Assembly: GCA_902779785.1 (NCBI GenBank)
Contig: CACZDC010000039.1
Location: forward strand, 1 to 36,202
DNA: 36,202 nucleotides
DNA from: an uncultured Bacteroidia bacterium
Lineage (GTDB): Bacteria; Bacteroidota; Bacteroidia; Bacteroidales; UBA932
Direction of reading: 5' to 3'
In this document: positions 33,130 through 36,202 of the stretch, one piece after another
Layout: the number at the start of each line of letters is the position of its first letter
Numbering within the stretch: position 1 is the stretch's first letter
Notes under the pieces: model-generated
The model's database searches: none
Seen by the model: the letters and a program-made list of their open reading frames with translations, nothing else
What the model was told of the DNA's origin: nothing
Made by a program: the position numbers and the translations under genes

Positions 33130-34470
33130 ATGGCACAAAAACCATCAATTCCCAAAGGGACCCGCGATTTCAGCCAGAGTGAAATGGCCGAAAGGAACTA
33201 TATTTTCGACACTATCAAGGGCGTTTTCCGTTGCTATGGATATACCCAGATCGAGACGCCGGCTATGGAGAACCTCTCCACCCTGCTCGGAAAATACGGC
33301 GACGAGGGCGACAAACTCCTCTTCCGCATCCAGAACAGCGGAGAGAAGGCGGCGCTCGCCCCGGAAAAGGGCTTGCGCTATGACCTGACCGTGCCCTTTG
33401 CACGCTATGTCGTCCAGCACCAAAGTGAGATTTCCTTCCCCTTCAAGCGCTTCCAGATCCAGCCCGTCTGGAGGGCCGACCGTCCCCAGAAAGGCCGCTA
33501 CCGCGAGTTTTACCAGTGCGACGTGGATGTGATCGGTTCGCGCTCCCAGGTCAACGAAGTGGAACTGGTCCAGATCGTGGACCGCGTGTTCTCTCTCCTG
33601 GGGATAAGGGTTGCCATCAAGATCAACAACCGCAAAGTTCTCACCGGCTTTGCAGAAATTGCCGCCGCCCCGGACAAGGTCGTGGACATTACCGTGGCCA
33701 TAGACAAGCTGGACAAGATAGGGCTTGAAAAAGTCGAGGAAGAAATGACGGAGAAAGGTATCTCCCCCGAGGGAATCGAAGTCATCCGCGAGATTCTTTC
33801 GCTCGAAGGAAGCACTGCGGAGAAGCTCTCCAGGATGAGGGCGCTTTTCTCCGGAGGCAGCGCTTCCGGCATCGTTTCCGAGACCGGGCTAAAGGGCCTG
33901 GACGAAGTGGACGAACTCTTCGCCCTGATTGACGCCGTCGGCATTTCGCAGGAAGTCGGGATGGACCTTTCCCTCGCCCGCGGCCTGAACTATTATACCG
34001 GCGCCATCTTCGAAGTCAAGGCTCTGGACTGGCCCATCGGAAGTATCTGCGGAGGCGGGCGCTACGACAACCTGACCGGCATTTTCGGCCTTCCGGATAT
34101 GTCCGGAGTGGGCATTTCCTTCGGGGCCGACAGGATCTACGACGTCCTCAAGGGCCTGGACAAGTTCCCGGCCTCCCTCAGCGGATCGAGTCAGCTTCTG
34201 TTCGCCGTGATGGGAGATGCCGAACTCCGCTACGTCCTTCCGATAGCACGGAAACTCCGCAAAAAAGGAATCAGCGTCGAAGTCTATCCCGACCCCGGCA
34301 AACTCAAGAAGCAGTTTGACTACGCCCAGAAAAAGGCCATCCCGTTCATTTCCATCAACGGTTCCACCGAAATAGAGGGCGGCACCGTAAATGTGAAAAA
34401 CCTTGAAACCGGCGAGCAGAAGGCGTTTGAGCTTTCCGACATCTCCGGAATCCTGGGCTTCATTGCCTGA
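33130..34470 (+). CDS. hisS: Histidyl-tRNA synthetase (446 aa)
   Basis: Charges tRNA-His with histidine. Class II synthetase: motif 1 region [20 protein letters not shown] and [16 protein letters not shown]; motif 2 [20 protein letters not shown] with [10 protein letters not shown]; the histidine-binding HisA signature [15 protein letters not shown]; motif 3 [12 protein letters not shown] with [11 protein letters not shown]. The C-terminal anticodon-binding domain is present ([20 protein letters not shown] to the end). Complete and typical in length. Its stop directly abuts the expected end of the convergent AraC-type gene at 34471, and the frameshifted tail of that gene runs 151 bases antisense into hisS. 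Confidence 0.97.
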   Translation: MAQKPSIPKGTRDFSQSEMAERNYIFDTIKGVFRCYGYTQIETPAMENLSTLLGKYGDEGDKLLFRIQNSGEKAALAPEKGLRYDLTVPFARYVVQHQSEISFPFKRFQIQPVWRADRPQKGRYREFYQCDVDVIGSRSQVNEVELVQIVDRVFSLLGIRVAIKINNRKVLTGFAEIAAAPDKVVDITVAIDKLDKIGLEKVEEEMTEKGISPEGIEVIREILSLEGSTAEKLSRMRALFSGGSASGIVSETGLKGLDEVDELFALIDAVGISQEVGMDLSLARGLNYYTGAIFEVKALDWPIGSICGGGRYDNLTGIFGLPDMSGVGISFGADRIYDVLKGLDKFPASLSGSSQLLFAVMGDAELRYVLPIARKLRKKGISVEVYPDPGKLKKQFDYAQKKAIPFISINGSTEIEGGTVNVKNLETGEQKAFELSDISGILGFIA

Positions 34471-35318
34471 TTACCTGTAGGCCGACGGCGACATCCCTGT
34501 GTGTGACAGGAAATCCCGGAATACCTCAGGAGGCTCTTCGCTTCCAGCACCACAAAGCCATCTATCCACTCCGGCGCAGAGCGCCCGGATACCTTTTTTA
34601 TAACCTTTGACAGGTATTTTGGAGAGAGGTTGAGCCTGTCGGCATAATAGCCTACACCCCTTTCCCTTACATGGTGCTTGGAAACCAGGGAGATGAAGGA
34701 TTCGTAGATGGCGTCTTGCCTGGTGTCACTTTCCCTGGTGCTGTCCCTTATCTCGAATGCCGTGGAAACAACGTGGGTGAAGGAAGAGAGGAGCGGCACA
34801 AGGATGTCTTCCTTGTGTTTCCTTCCGGACTTGAGGATATCCCTTGCCAGCTTGAAATATATCTCTGAGATGGAGCAGTCTTCGTCGGAAAGAACAATGG
34901 AAAGGTTTCTGAGCACAGAAGAACTCTTGTGGGAAAAGTTGTCCATGGTCAGTTGAAGTTTCCCAAGTATTTCCCCGGAGATAATAAGGAAATATAGCTT
35001 TGTCCCGGCCACCTTGCCCTTGTCATAGTCCGATATGTGGATTATGCTTCCGGGATAAGTGACAAGTACGGATTTATCGTGAAGCTCGTACCCCGTGAGG
35101 TTGAGCTCCAGGCGTACGTGGCCGTTTCTCAGGAAAAAGAAAGCGTAGCCGTCCAGCCTCACCGGCGACCTCAGGGCATCCAGGATGTCCTGCTCCTTTT
35201 CAAGGCGTTCCCCGCACACCTCTCCAAGCACTATGTCTGTTCCAAGCGAAAATTCGTTTACCGCTCCTGTTAGCGCCAGTACGCGGGAAATATTAATGTC
35301 CAGTACTTTCCTATTCAT
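34320..35318 (-). CDS. AraC-family regulator with deleted/frameshifted C-terminal HTH (probably non-functional)
   Basis: Start ATG 35318 ([20 protein letters not shown]). Residues 1-190 form an AraC-type sensory domain ([29 protein letters not shown]). The DNA-binding domain begins at about 205; the first helix-turn-helix is intact ([20 protein letters not shown], then [20 protein letters not shown]). After that the frame breaks. The expected ending, [13 protein letters not shown] then TAA at 34471, is present in another frame. Only 29 bases separate the SLL codons from GMSPSAYR, where the family has about 90, so roughly 61 bases of the second helix-turn-helix are missing. The open frame instead reads a 60-odd-residue nonsense tail into hisS. 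It is divergent from a TolC gene, so it probably controlled an efflux operon. Confidence 0.75.
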   Translation of the reverse strand: MNRKVLDINISRVLALTGAVNEFSLGTDIVLGEVCGERLEKEQDILDALRSPVRLDGYAFFFLRNGHVRLELNLTGYELHDKSVLVTYPGSIIHISDYDKGKVAGTKLYFLIISGEILGKLQLTMDNFSHKSSSVLRNLSIVLSDEDCSISEIYFKLARDILKSGRKHKEDILVPLLSSFTHVVSTAFEIRDSTRESDTRQDAIYESFISLVSKHHVRERGVGYYADRLNLSPKYLSKVIKKVSGRSAPEWIDGFVVLEAKSLLRYSGISCHTQGCRRRPTGNQAMKPRIPEMSESSNAFCSPVSRFFTFTVPPSISVEPLMEMNGMAFFWA

Positions 35319-35339
35319 GGCGTAAAAATAGGAAAATTC

Positions 35340-35371
35340 TACCAAAATACCAATAAAGGTTCCTTTTTGGT
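35340..35371. promoter_or_regulatory. Operator-like repeats between the AraC-type and TolC genes
   Basis: Two direct repeats TACCA (35340-35344 and 35348-35352) are followed by an imperfect inverted repeat: CCAATAAAGG (35350-35359), TT, CCTTTTTGG (35362-35370). This 105-base divergent gap has no clear TAnnTTTG element. AraC-family proteins bind direct repeats, so this is a plausible binding site; the evidence is only position and pattern. Confidence 0.35.
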
Positions 35372-35423
35372 GCCTGACATCCCCATTTTAGGCAACTTTT
35401 TTGCACTATAGCGTGCCGAAAAA

Positions 35424-36202
35424 ATGAATGGTAAAATGAAAAGGTTTTCATTATTTGTAGGACTGATGCTCCTCATGACCCAGGTCTCCCTGGCACAGCG
35501 TGTCATCACCCTTGAGGACTGCCGCAGAATGGCAGTGGAGACAAGCCGCCAGCTGGACATGGACAAGGCTGCCGTGGAAATGGCCGGTTGGAAAACAGCA
35601 GTCGCAAACTTCTTCCCTAAGGTTACGGCCGTGGGCGGATACATGTATAACAACAGGGACATCGCTCTTGTGAGCGACGACCAGTCGGAGCGGATACGTA
35701 CCATGGGCTCCACCATAGATGAAAAAATCTGGGACAGGGCCGAACTCAACGCATCTGAGCGCGGCAAGGCTATCCTGGAGTCGCTCAGGACCTCCGGCGC
35801 CATGCCCGACATAGCCACTCCGGTGAATGCGATAGGCGAAGAGATAGACGCCGCCCTTCACCCGGACCTCCACAACCTCTTTGGAGGTGCCGTCATTGTT
35901 GAACAGCCCGTTTTTGCCGGCGGCAAGATTGTGAACAGCACAATCATGGCATCAAAGGCCGAAAAACTCGCCGAAAGCCGTTACGAGACCAGCCTCCAGG
36001 GGATTGTCACCGATGTGGAGAAGGCCTATTGGCAGATTGTCTCCATCTGCGACAAAGAAAAACTTGCCCGCAGCTACTCCGAACTCCTTCATAAAATGGA
36101 GAAGGATGTCATTCGCTCTGAGCAAGCCGGCGTGAGCACAATGTCTGATGTCCTTCAGGTAAAGGTGAAGGTTAATGAGGCCGATCTTCTCCTCAGCAAG
36201 GC
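35424..36202 (+). CDS. TolC-family outer-membrane efflux protein (partial, N-terminal 259 aa)
   Basis: The reading frame is open to the right edge. ATG 35424 (MNGKMKRFSLFVGLML) or ATG 35436 (MKRFSLFVGLMLLMTQVSLA) starts a signal peptide cleaved near SLAQ. The mature N-terminus is VITLEDCRRMAVETSRQLDM, the typical TolC/OEP first helix. AVANFFPKVTAVGGYMYNN is the first beta-barrel strand. An extended acidic region (about 75-140) precedes HNLFGGAVIVEQPVFAGGK, and long helices follow (KAYWQIVSICDKEKLARSYS). It is the outer-membrane exit duct of a tripartite pump; the membrane-fusion and RND genes probably follow beyond the window. The gene is divergent from the AraC-type regulator. Confidence 0.88.
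   Translation, partial: MNGKMKRFSLFVGLMLLMTQVSLAQRVITLEDCRRMAVETSRQLDMDKAAVEMAGWKTAVANFFPKVTAVGGYMYNNRDIALVSDDQSERIRTMGSTIDEKIWDRAELNASERGKAILESLRTSGAMPDIATPVNAIGEEIDAALHPDLHNLFGGAVIVEQPVFAGGKIVNSTIMASKAEKLAESRYETSLQGIVTDVEKAYWQIVSICDKEKLARSYSELLHKMEKDVIRSEQAGVSTMSDVLQVKVKVNEADLLLSK

Noticed and set aside
1-36202. tRNA, rRNA, CRISPR, insertion sequence, phage or integrase
   Set aside because: All gaps were read on both strands; none is long enough or shows cloverleaf, repeat-spacer or terminal-repeat structure, and no transposase or integrase motif appears in any gene.

Overview
The window reads as a chromosomal segment of a Bacteroidota genome, most likely order Bacteroidales. The evidence is recurrent TAnnTTTG -7 promoter elements, weak Shine-Dalgarno signals, many lipoproteins with SPII signal peptides, FISUMP and fimbrillin-like surface proteins, a DUF4290-FtsK-LolA cluster, AddAB-type helicase-nucleases and a rubredoxin-first rubrerythrin. 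I see no rRNA, tRNA, CRISPR array, insertion sequence or prophage. The genome is very compact, with many 4-base ATGA overlaps and several convergent genes that abut or overlap.

Positions 1-5509 (minus strand) hold the most accessory-looking region. A promoter at 5548-5577 drives a 36-codon micro-ORF, a fimbrillin-like/FISUMP lipoprotein, two large unrecognised lipoproteins and a further lipoprotein cut by the window edge. Back to back with it, a Clp AAA+ unfoldase without a middle domain (5655-7988) is transcribed the other way. A 40-codon ORF with its own -7 element runs antisense into the Clp 3' end.

Positions 8199-14565 (plus) form one tight run: LolA-like carrier, DHH phosphoesterase, two FKBP lipoproteins, MATE transporter, cytidylate-kinase-like protein and serine hydrolase. 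Facing it is ptb-ackA (14566-16695, minus), a phosphotransacylase/acyl kinase pair whose kinase has changes in its acyl pocket. A minimal ComEC, an ApbE flavin transferase and a second FISUMP lipoprotein follow (16781-19912).

Positions 19909-29355 (minus) hold DNA maintenance genes: addB-addA, then DUF4290-ftsK-lolA. This lolA is split by one extra base. Positions 29452-34470 hold rubrerythrin, then (minus) sppA-manA-hslR-like, then hisS. At the right edge an AraC-type regulator with a damaged C-terminal DNA-binding domain (34320-35318) is divergent from a TolC-family efflux gene that runs off the window.

Function calls are from reading translated sequence and remembered family motifs; no search was run. 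The best candidates for undescribed biology are the micro-ORF-led surface lipoprotein operon and the Ptb/acyl-kinase pair.
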